Assembly: GCA_946491675.1 (NCBI GenBank)
Contig: CAMLYN010000023.1
Span: forward strand, 1 to 12,676
Direction: 5' to 3'
DNA: 12,676 nucleotides
DNA from: an uncultured Mycoplasmatota bacterium
GTDB lineage: Bacteria; Bacillota_I; Bacilli_A; RF39; UBA660
Shown here piece by piece: positions 1 through 6,114 of the stretch. Positions within the stretch are counted from its first letter, which is position 1. Every line of letters begins with the position of its first letter. A program made the translations under genes and the position numbers. The notes below the pieces were generated by a model that was given only the letters and a program-made list of their open reading frames with translations, searched no databases and was not told the DNA's origin.

Positions 1-379
1 GTTTCTAGGATTTATCATTAGTATTATTGCTCTATTAGGATTTAAAAATGTAACTATGACATCTTTAGTAATTCCTTTTATGATTATTGCAATTCCTGTT
101 TTAGATACATTATTTGCTATTGTTAGAAGAACTTTAAAAAATGAAAGTATTACTAAACCAGATAAGTTTCATATCCATCATCAATTATTAAAAATGAATT
201 TTTCTCATAAAAAAACAGTTATTATTATATGTTTAATTGATGCTTTATTTGCTTTCACTTCAATTGTTTATGTTTTAATAGATCGACAATTAGGTTATTT
301 ATTATATGGAATATTATTATTAGTTGTGATTGTGTTTATAGTTAAAACTGATGTTATAATTGAACATAAAAAAAAGTAA
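1..379 (+). CDS. tagO: TagO/WecA-type undecaprenyl-phosphate sugar-1-phosphate transferase, C-terminal part
   Basis: This is the 3' part of a membrane glycosyl-1-phosphate transferase. The family moves a sugar phosphate (usually GlcNAc-1-P) from a UDP-sugar to undecaprenyl phosphate and so starts wall teichoic acid or other glycans. The frame is open from base 2 with no stop, so the gene begins left of the window; the ATG at 56 is internal. Visible are a hydrophobic segment leading into the motif IAIPVLDTLFAIVRR, then the HIHHQLL histidine motif typical of TagO/WecA, then two closely spaced hydrophobic segments and a short Lys-rich tail. It converges with the teichoic acid operon and shares a terminator hairpin with it. 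Family membership is clear. The choice of TagO rather than another WecA-type initiator rests on the neighbouring tag genes. Confidence 0.85.
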   Translation, partial: FLGFIISIIALLGFKNVTMTSLVIPFMIIAIPVLDTLFAIVRRTLKNESITKPDKFHIHHQLLKMNFSHKKTVIIICLIDALFAFTSIVYVLIDRQLGYLLYGILLLVVIVFIVKTDVIIEHKKK

Positions 380-397
380 ATTAATTTTTACTTTTTT
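370..397. terminator. Bidirectional hairpin terminator between convergent genes
   Basis: Bases 370-380 pair with 387-397 as an 11-bp perfect stem around a 6-nt loop. Only one pair is G-C; the rest are A-T, so the arms serve as A-tract and U-tract in either direction. It covers the TAA stop of the tagO-like gene (377-379) and touches the stop codon of the minus-strand acyltransferase gene (396-398), so one element could end both transcripts. The low GC makes the stem weak, and the function is inferred from position and symmetry. Confidence 0.5.
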
Positions 398-1427
398 ATG
401 TCACAAATTCCTTTAAAATAGGAATTTTTTTCAACATCATTACCCCTAACATACTAACTATATAAACAATGAGACTCGCTATTGGAATAAATATGAAGGC
501 ATTGTAATTTAAAGCTGTAAAATTATAGTAATTTAATCCCTTTAGAATAAACATATGAATTAAGTATATACCAAATGTACAATTAGATATTTCAATAATT
601 ATTGATTGTTTAGAGTCAAATCTATCTTTTAATTTAAAATACAATCCCTTAATTATGATAAACATTGCAAGTGAATAAAGAACAACAAAAGGCATTAAAT
701 TATGTGAAAAGAAGGTATCAGCTTCTCTAATATAACGACTATAAATAATGTTCCCAAAAATCAATATTGCAAGAGAAATCATTCCTATTAAAATTGTTGT
801 TATTTTTGTTTTATTAGATATTCTATATTTATTTAAATAATATCCTAAAATTAAATATCCAGCAAAACCACTAACAACTGGTAAATTAACATATTTATAA
901 TATGCTTTAATCCAACTTAAAAATTCAACATTTTGAACAAAATATAAAACTGATTGAAAAACAAATGCTAAAATTAAAAAATACTTTAAATCATCTCTTT
1001 TAGCATTATTTACAAAAACATTTAATATAGGTATTACCATATATATAACTATTATCATAACAAGATACCATAAATGAGCTGAATTAATCTTTTTATACCA
1101 ATTAGCAAATGTAAAAGCAAAATCAAAATTATTATAAACTAAACTATAAATAAAATTGAAAATAATCAAACTTAATAAAAATCGTGGGATATATTTAGAA
1201 AAAATTTTCTCTTTAGTTAAATTTTTATTTCCTAATAATAAGGCACCTGTACACATAACAAATAGATTAACACCACATCTACCTAAGCTATTGAACATAC
1301 TTAAAGCAAAAAAGCGATTAGAATAAACAGAACAATCATAAAAAACTTGAGCCGTTATATGAATAAAAATCGGACCTAACATTGCAAAGATTTTAATTAA
1401 ATCGATATATATTAATCTCTTTTTCAT
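396..1427 (-). CDS. Acyltransferase-3 family membrane protein (OafA/WecH-like)
   Basis: A 343-residue integral membrane protein with about ten hydrophobic segments. The N-terminus (YIDLIKIFAML, then IFIHI with His23) and the following R50-CGVNLFVMCTGALLL match the acyltransferase-3 pattern. In that family a His in the first membrane helix and an Arg at the start of the next conserved block belong to the active region. Members usually move acetyl or other short acyl groups onto sugars or polymers of the cell envelope. It is the last gene of the operon, 26 nt after tagH, without a strong Shine-Dalgarno site, and ends in the shared terminator. The context suggests decoration of the teichoic acid or a related glycan. 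The acyl group and acceptor cannot be read from sequence. Confidence 0.8.
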   Translation of the reverse strand: MKKRLIYIDLIKIFAMLGPIFIHITAQVFYDCSVYSNRFFALSMFNSLGRCGVNLFVMCTGALLLGNKNLTKEKIFSKYIPRFLLSLIIFNFIYSLVYNNFDFAFTFANWYKKINSAHLWYLVMIIVIYMVIPILNVFVNNAKRDDLKYFLILAFVFQSVLYFVQNVEFLSWIKAYYKYVNLPVVSGFAGYLILGYYLNKYRISNKTKITTILIGMISLAILIFGNIIYSRYIREADTFFSHNLMPFVVLYSLAMFIIIKGLYFKLKDRFDSKQSIIIEISNCTFGIYLIHMFILKGLNYYNFTALNYNAFIFIPIASLIVYIVSMLGVMMLKKIPILKEFVT

Positions 1428-1453
1428 GTAATCTACTTTATTTTTATGATTAA

Positions 1454-2065
1454 TTAGTCTTTCTTCATAAATTCTTCATAAGCTACTATTACTTCTTCTG
1501 GAGATCCGATTTGTTTTATTTTTCCATCATGTAGCCATAATACTTCGTTACATAATTCTTTTAATGTTCCTAAACTATGAGAAACAATTAATACTGTTCT
1601 ATTTTCGTCAGATATTAATTCTTTCATTTTATTATAACTTTTCTTTTTGAACTTTATATCTCCTACACTAAACACTTCATCGATTAACATAATATCTGTT
1701 TCTAATATTGCTGTAATTGAAAAAGCCAATTTAGAATACATGCCACTTGAATAACTAGATACTGGCTTATAAATAAATTTGCCTAGTTCAGAAAACTCAA
1801 TAATTTCATTTATCTTTTCTTTTATTTGCTTTTCAGAAAATCCTAACAACATTCCTGATAAAAATATATTCTCATAACCAGTTAATTTACTTTGAAAACC
1901 AACTCCGATGGATAATAATGAAACTGTGTTACCATGTAAATCAATAGTCCCTGAATCAGCCGAAAATATACCAGCAATACTTAGTAAAGATTTTTTTATT
2001 GAAAATCCCTTTAATGTTCGATAACTTATATGTAGATCTTTAACTGTAATTGCAATTTTACTCAT
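1454..2065 (-). CDS. tagH: Teichoic acid ABC exporter ATPase TagH-like, Walker A missing
   Basis: This is the ATPase subunit of a TagGH-type exporter that flips lipid-linked teichoic acid across the membrane. The protein has 203 residues; intact relatives of this type are near 245-250. Present are the Q-loop Gln58 (GVGFQ), signature YSSGM (105-109), Walker B DIMLIDE (124-130, Glu130) and switch His163 (VSHS). The N-terminal strand (IAITVKDLHISYRTLKG) is normal but runs at residues 25-31 straight into SIAGIFSADSGTIDLHG, the part that normally follows the P-loop. The GxxGxGKST Walker A motif and the strands before it are gone, in frame. Start: ATG at 2065 overlaps the tagG stop as ATGA and has a good Shine-Dalgarno site. 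As written it should not bind ATP normally. It could be a decayed gene, a deletion variant or an assembly error. Confidence 0.85.
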   Translation of the reverse strand: MSKIAITVKDLHISYRTLKGFSIKKSLLSIAGIFSADSGTIDLHGNTVSLLSIGVGFQSKLTGYENIFLSGMLLGFSEKQIKEKINEIIEFSELGKFIYKPVSSYSSGMYSKLAFSITAILETDIMLIDEVFSVGDIKFKKKSYNKMKELISDENRTVLIVSHSLGTLKELCNEVLWLHDGKIKQIGSPEEVIVAYEEFMKKD

Positions 2066-2847
2066 TTTATCACCTTCGCATAACTATTTTCATATTTCTG
2101 AATTGTTTTAATTCCGATTATTGATATAATAATACCAACTAGTAGCCAAGCTCCTAACATAGGATAGTTAGCAAAATTAGCATTTAAAAATGTGCTTCTA
2201 AAAGAATCAATAATTAAAGCAACTGGATTTAAATTTAATAATATTTGATTGTATGGTGCAGGTACTCTAGTAGAAATTGCATAAAATATTCCCGATAAAT
2301 AAAATGTTAATTTTAAAACAATCTTAATAACATTACTTAAATCTTCAACAAAAACTCCTAAATGCATAAGAATTGTTGCAAATCCAAATGATAAAATAAA
2401 TAATACTATTAATACCGGGAAAAATTGAATCATATATAAAGTATATGGCACTTTAAATATCAACATCATAATTAAAATTAGTCCCCAAGAAATCATCATT
2501 TTGAATAAATTAGTAAACATTTTAATTAATATTAATATATATTTAGGAATGTAAACTTTTGTTACTATTGATTTATTATTAGATACCAATTTTACACTTG
2601 AAGTAATTGTGGAATTGAAAAAATTCCAAGCAGTCAATCCAATCAAGACAAATACAGGTAAATAGTCCTCACTAGTTTTAAAAACTATTTGGACAATAAA
2701 AGTATAAACTAACATAAAACATAATGGATCTAATATCCACCAAAGCCAATTTAAATATGAATTAGCAACCTCAGTTTTTAAATTAGATTTAGTTGAATAA
2801 ATCATATATTTAAAATATTTTTTTATATCGTTAATAAATTTTTTCAT
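2062..2847 (-). CDS. tagG: Teichoic acid ABC exporter permease TagG
   Basis: A 261-residue ABC-2 type permease, the normal length for TagG. A basic amphipathic N-terminus (KKFINDIKKYFKYM) is followed by the SNLKTEVANSYLNWLWWILDP region typical of polysaccharide and teichoic acid exporters, then about six hydrophobic segments, including FVLIGLTAWNFF and the C-terminal LLVGIIISIIGI. It should pair with TagH to move the undecaprenyl-linked polymer outward. The ATG at 2847 follows a GAGGTG Shine-Dalgarno at 2853-2858 with 5 nt spacing. The 34-nt gap to the PPTase gene upstream (2848-2881) is the largest in the operon, but I see no convincing promoter in it. Unlike its partner, this subunit looks intact. 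Confidence 0.92.
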   Translation of the reverse strand: MKKFINDIKKYFKYMIYSTKSNLKTEVANSYLNWLWWILDPLCFMLVYTFIVQIVFKTSEDYLPVFVLIGLTAWNFFNSTITSSVKLVSNNKSIVTKVYIPKYILILIKMFTNLFKMMISWGLILIMMLIFKVPYTLYMIQFFPVLIVLFILSFGFATILMHLGVFVEDLSNVIKIVLKLTFYLSGIFYAISTRVPAPYNQILLNLNPVALIIDSFRSTFLNANFANYPMLGAWLLVGIIISIIGIKTIQKYENSYAKVIK

Positions 2848-2881
2848 TTCAACACCTCAAATAATATCAATATATATAATT

Positions 2882-3322
2882 TTAATGATATTGTGCAATA
2901 CTAATTACATATTTTTCATTCTCATATGAAAGAATTTTATATTTAGTTAAATCAATATCATTAATACAATTAAGCTTACTATCAAGCAATTTTATAACTG
3001 CTTCTTTTTTAGAAAATTCATTAATGACATCAATATCATTAAAATCTTCCATTAAAAGAAATTTTTTTAAATAATTGGGAATTTTTCTATAAAATTGTAT
3101 ATCAGCACCAATAGGATTTATATCAAAAGCAATTAACAATATATTATTATCGTTTGAAATACTAAAATAAACTTTATTATTTTCAATATATGGTTTCCCA
3201 TTTTGTGTATACAAAATTCTATGTTGATCTATATTGTAATATTTTTTAATAGTATCAGATATTATTTTTTCCTTTTGATATTCATAATTTTCTTTTATTT
3301 TCTCAATTACTAATTTCATCAT
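2882..3322 (-). CDS. Sfp-type 4'-phosphopantetheinyl transferase, short and divergent
   Basis: A 146-residue protein with the Sfp-family core: NGKPYIENNKVYFSISND (41-58), GADIQ (72-76) and FSKKEAVIKL (103-112). Such enzymes move phosphopantetheine from CoA to the Ser of a carrier protein, here most likely the DltC-like protein four genes upstream. Asp74 and Glu107 match the magnesium-binding acids. The usual second Glu of GxDIE is Gln76, and the usual His of the ISHS motif is Asn57. It is shorter than Sfp (about 224 residues). The start is ATGATG: the first ATG (3322) overlaps the stop of the upstream gene as ATGA, with no Shine-Dalgarno site, so translation is probably coupled. The second ATG (3319) is equally possible. 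Family call is good; activity is likely but unproven given the substitutions. Confidence 0.8.
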   Translation of the reverse strand: MMKLVIEKIKENYEYQKEKIISDTIKKYYNIDQHRILYTQNGKPYIENNKVYFSISNDNNILLIAFDINPIGADIQFYRKIPNYLKKFLLMEDFNDIDVINEFSKKEAVIKLLDSKLNCINDIDLTKYKILSYENEKYVISIAQYH

Positions 3323-4383
3323 TTTTTTATATTATTATTTGCATTAGTAATATATTTATTTAGCTCTGCTTCATACAATTTATAATCATTATTCCAATTT
3401 GTATAATAAAAGTTTTGTCTATTGTCTGGTAAATCAAAATTATTTTTTAAATATCCACCCAAATAATTAGTCAATTTTATTGCGCCTAAAACATTTAAAT
3501 GAGCACCACCATCTTTTGTATCTTCATTCCAATTTAATCCAAATTCAAAAGTGTTAAAATCCAAAAATTTAATGTTATGAGAATCAGCAAATTCTTTAAC
3601 TAATTTTGATTGAGTTTTCCCCCAATCTCTACTATTAGGAGTTTGAAGTATCATTAATAAAATATTTTTTTCAGTACAATAGTTATAAATTTTTTCTAAG
3701 TATTCGTATGAATTATTTTCAAAATTTACATTTTCATTGTATTCATCCATATATATTTCTGAATTTTCACTAGGTATAACTGACGAAGCCATTACAAAAC
3801 CTTTAGTAACTGAATAATAATTTTTATTTAATTTTTTTATATCTTTTAATTTTAACTCATTCCAGCGACTATGATATCGTAATAGAGGAAAGTAAGCAGA
3901 TAATTTATCCATAAAAGAAAAAGGATAATTTTCATCATTAACTAATTCATACTTTACAAATAAATTTTTTAAATGATCAATATGTGCCCTTTGATGCGGT
4001 TCATTAAATTTATATTTGTAAAACATCGTATCAGAATCTATAACCACCAATTTAGGATTTTGAGTTTTTAAAGCATCTTTGAGCATATAATAAGTCCCAT
4101 AAGTTCTAACAGAAGAAACACTATAATTGTAAGATACAATACCAAAATTGTTCCATAATTCCATTGGTGAAACAGCATTAAGCATAGTACTATCACCTAA
4201 AAATAATACATCAATTGAATTTGATGGTAATTCATAATATCCTTTAGTTGTAATCGTTTGCCCTTGTAATCCTCCGTTTGAAATAGTTTCAGGAACAAAA
4301 ATAATGCCAACTTTATATATTAAAAATAAAGTTATTGATACAAAAATAATAAATTTAAATAAATTTTTTACTGATTCATTCAT
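3319..4383 (-). CDS. Membrane-anchored SGNH-family protein in the DltD position
   Basis: A 354-residue protein with one N-terminal hydrophobic segment (about 9-30), then an outside domain of SGNH/GDSL type. Block I is VLFLGDST (59-66), with Ser65 as the likely nucleophile. Asp291 and His295 in DGGAHLN near the C-terminus fit the catalytic Asp/His block. It differs from classical DltD and looks more like the AlgJ/PatB-like proteins that work with AlgI-type MBOATs. By position after the MBOAT it should take the acyl group from the membrane intermediate and place it on the teichoic acid outside the cell, the role DltD has in D-alanylation. Its ATG directly abuts the MBOAT stop (TAAATG). Its Shine-Dalgarno lies inside the last codons of that gene. 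The product name is a family-level call; the role is inferred from context. Confidence 0.8.
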   Translation of the reverse strand: MNESVKNLFKFIIFVSITLFLIYKVGIIFVPETISNGGLQGQTITTKGYYELPSNSIDVLFLGDSTMLNAVSPMELWNNFGIVSYNYSVSSVRTYGTYYMLKDALKTQNPKLVVIDSDTMFYKYKFNEPHQRAHIDHLKNLFVKYELVNDENYPFSFMDKLSAYFPLLRYHSRWNELKLKDIKKLNKNYYSVTKGFVMASSVIPSENSEIYMDEYNENVNFENNSYEYLEKIYNYCTEKNILLMILQTPNSRDWGKTQSKLVKEFADSHNIKFLDFNTFEFGLNWNEDTKDGGAHLNVLGAIKLTNYLGGYLKNNFDLPDNRQNFYYTNWNNDYKLYEAELNKYITNANNNIKK

Positions 4384-5874
4384 TTAAAAACCTCCATATA
4401 TAAAGCTTTTAGCAGCATATCCCCTACCGTATATTCCAAAAATTAAAATTGAAAAAATGATAAACAAATAGACAATCCATCTAAAAATTAAATTTTGATC
4501 ATTTAATTTTTCTCTAACATTTATCCCTAATTCTTGAGAAAGTTCTATAGAAAAAATTATTATAATAAAAATGCAGCTAACTAAAAAGTCTAATAAATTT
4601 AATCCTAAATTTGAAAAAGCAACATTTGAAGATAAAGAAAACATACCTTTAATCATAGAAAAAAATTGATTAACATTTTCACTTCTAAACAACAACATTC
4701 CAATACAAACAATTAAAAGTGTTCGTAAAATTCTAAACAATTTAAAACTCCAAACATTTGTATTTACCTTCAACAAAATAACTATTTTATCTAAAACAGG
4801 CTTTAACAGAACACCTAACATCATAAGTAAATAATAATATAAACCATATAGTATGTATTTTATACTTGCTCCATGCCATAAGCCATTAAAGAACCAAACA
4901 AAAAATAATGGAAATGCAATTATTATAAACTTAGATAAATGTTTAAATTTAATTTTACGCACTTTTAAGTTTAATTTCATGTTTATTTTTGATAATGAAA
5001 TAGGATAAAATATATAATCTTTTAACCATTCACCTAAAGTTATATGCCATCTACGCCAAAACTCTTGAATAGATTGTGAAAAAAATGGTCTTTTAAAATT
5101 ATTTGGTAACTTTATATTGAATAATTCTGATACTCCACTTACAATATCTATACATCCTGAAAAATCACAATAAATTTGAATTGTATACATAATAACAGCT
5201 AAAGCAACAGGTATTCCTACATAATTATTTTTAAAGACATTATCAACAAAAATTCCTAATCGATCGGCAATTATTAATTTTTTCATAAATCCATAGCCAA
5301 TTAATACCCACGCAGATTTAAAATTTTCATAATCGAACTTTTTTTCATTAAATATTTCTTCTTTTAGATTTGAATACCTGCTAATAGGTCCTTCAATTAT
5401 TTTAGGAAAATATGAAAAAAAAGTAAATAATTTTAAAAAATTTTTCTCAGGATTAATTTTTTTTCTATAAACATCAACAACATATGAAATCATTTCTAAA
5501 GTATAATATGAAATACCTATTGGCATTATTAAATTAGCATATGGAATATTAAATCCTATTATATTAATAATTGGATTTATTAATGAAAAAAGAAAATTAG
5601 AATATTTCAAAACAATTAAAAAGCTCAAAATCAATATTATAGATAAAATAAGAACCATCCTATTTTTATTTTTGTATTTATCAATAAAATTTGCAGTAAA
5701 AAAAGCAATTAAAGAGGATAAAAACAGAAAAATTATTAAACTGCCACTTAAAGACAAGAAAAAAATTATATTACCAATTAAAATAACATACCATCTTATT
5801 TTTTTTGGCAATATATAATAAATTGAATTCAATAAAACAACAAATATCAAAAAAACTAATGAAACATAATTCAT
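4384..5874 (-). CDS. MBOAT O-acyltransferase, AlgI/PatA-type, in the DltB position
   Basis: A 496-residue multi-pass membrane acyltransferase. Features in order: LIMPIGISYYTLEMISYVVDVYR (115-137), FPKIIEGPISRY (156-167), KKLIIADRL (198-206), IYCDFSG (234-240), FKRPFFSQSIQEFWRRWH with His277, and GLWHG with the probable catalytic His334. These are the hallmarks of AlgI-type MBOATs; classical DltB is about 100 residues shorter. The C-terminus ends in FIYGGF (491-496), resembling the terminal motif of DltX, whose Tyr is proposed to hold the acyl group during D-alanylation. No separate dltX gene is present. It likely takes an acyl group from the DltC-like carrier and passes it outward to the SGNH partner. 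The ATG at 5874 has a GGTGAT Shine-Dalgarno. Confidence 0.88.
   Translation of the reverse strand: MNYVSLVFLIFVVLLNSIYYILPKKIRWYVILIGNIIFFLSLSGSLIIFLFLSSLIAFFTANFIDKYKNKNRMVLILSIILILSFLIVLKYSNFLFSLINPIINIIGFNIPYANLIMPIGISYYTLEMISYVVDVYRKKINPEKNFLKLFTFFSYFPKIIEGPISRYSNLKEEIFNEKKFDYENFKSAWVLIGYGFMKKLIIADRLGIFVDNVFKNNYVGIPVALAVIMYTIQIYCDFSGCIDIVSGVSELFNIKLPNNFKRPFFSQSIQEFWRRWHITLGEWLKDYIFYPISLSKINMKLNLKVRKIKFKHLSKFIIIAFPLFFVWFFNGLWHGASIKYILYGLYYYLLMMLGVLLKPVLDKIVILLKVNTNVWSFKLFRILRTLLIVCIGMLLFRSENVNQFFSMIKGMFSLSSNVAFSNLGLNLLDFLVSCIFIIIIFSIELSQELGINVREKLNDQNLIFRWIVYLFIIFSILIFGIYGRGYAAKSFIYGGF
4390..4395 (-). promoter_or_regulatory. Shine-Dalgarno of the SGNH gene inside MBOAT codons
   Basis: GGAGGT lies 6 nt before the ATG at 4383. 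In the MBOAT frame the same bases are the Gly-Gly codons (GGA GGT) of the C-terminal FIYGGF, followed by TTT TAA. One stretch therefore serves as ribosome binding site and as codons of a conserved terminal motif. Confidence 0.85.
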
Positions 5875-5891
5875 ATTATCACCAATTAAAA

Positions 5892-6113
5892 TTATTTTAG
5901 TTTATTAATTAATTTTTCTATTGCGTCAACATTTTCAAAATTTTCAGGTACTAATTCGATTGGTGTAATATTGACATTAAATTTATTATTCAACAATGAA
6001 ATTAACATAACAATATCAAAAGATGTCAAAATTTCATTTGTTATTAAATTTTTTTCGTTTGCATAATCTATTCCAGGTTTTATTTCATTTAATATTTCGA
6101 TTATTTCTTTCAT
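5892..6113 (-). CDS. dltC: DltC-like acyl/peptidyl carrier protein
   Basis: A 73-residue carrier protein, close to the usual DltC length (about 78). Ser31 in LTSFDIVML is the phosphopantetheine attachment site, followed by the typical helix and PENFENVDAIEKLI (55-68). It should be loaded by the upstream DltA-like enzyme and hand its cargo to the MBOAT at the inner face of the membrane. The residue before the Ser is Thr30 (ACA TCT) instead of the near-universal Asp of the DS motif, which is unusual for carrier recognition by PPTases. The ATG at 6113 is 1 nt after the dltA stop, with GAGGAG at 6124-6129 inside the end of dltA. The gene symbol is by function and position. Confidence 0.85.
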   Translation of the reverse strand: MKEIIEILNEIKPGIDYANEKNLITNEILTSFDIVMLISLLNNKFNVNITPIELVPENFENVDAIEKLINKLK

Positions 6114-6114
6114 A

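Noticed and set aside
5990..6030. TTGACA followed by A/T-rich bases on the minus strand inside dltC, promoter-like
   Set aside because: The TTGACA is the Leu-Thr codon pair before the carrier Ser; spacing to a -10-like sequence is poor, and no downstream gene in a packed operon needs it.
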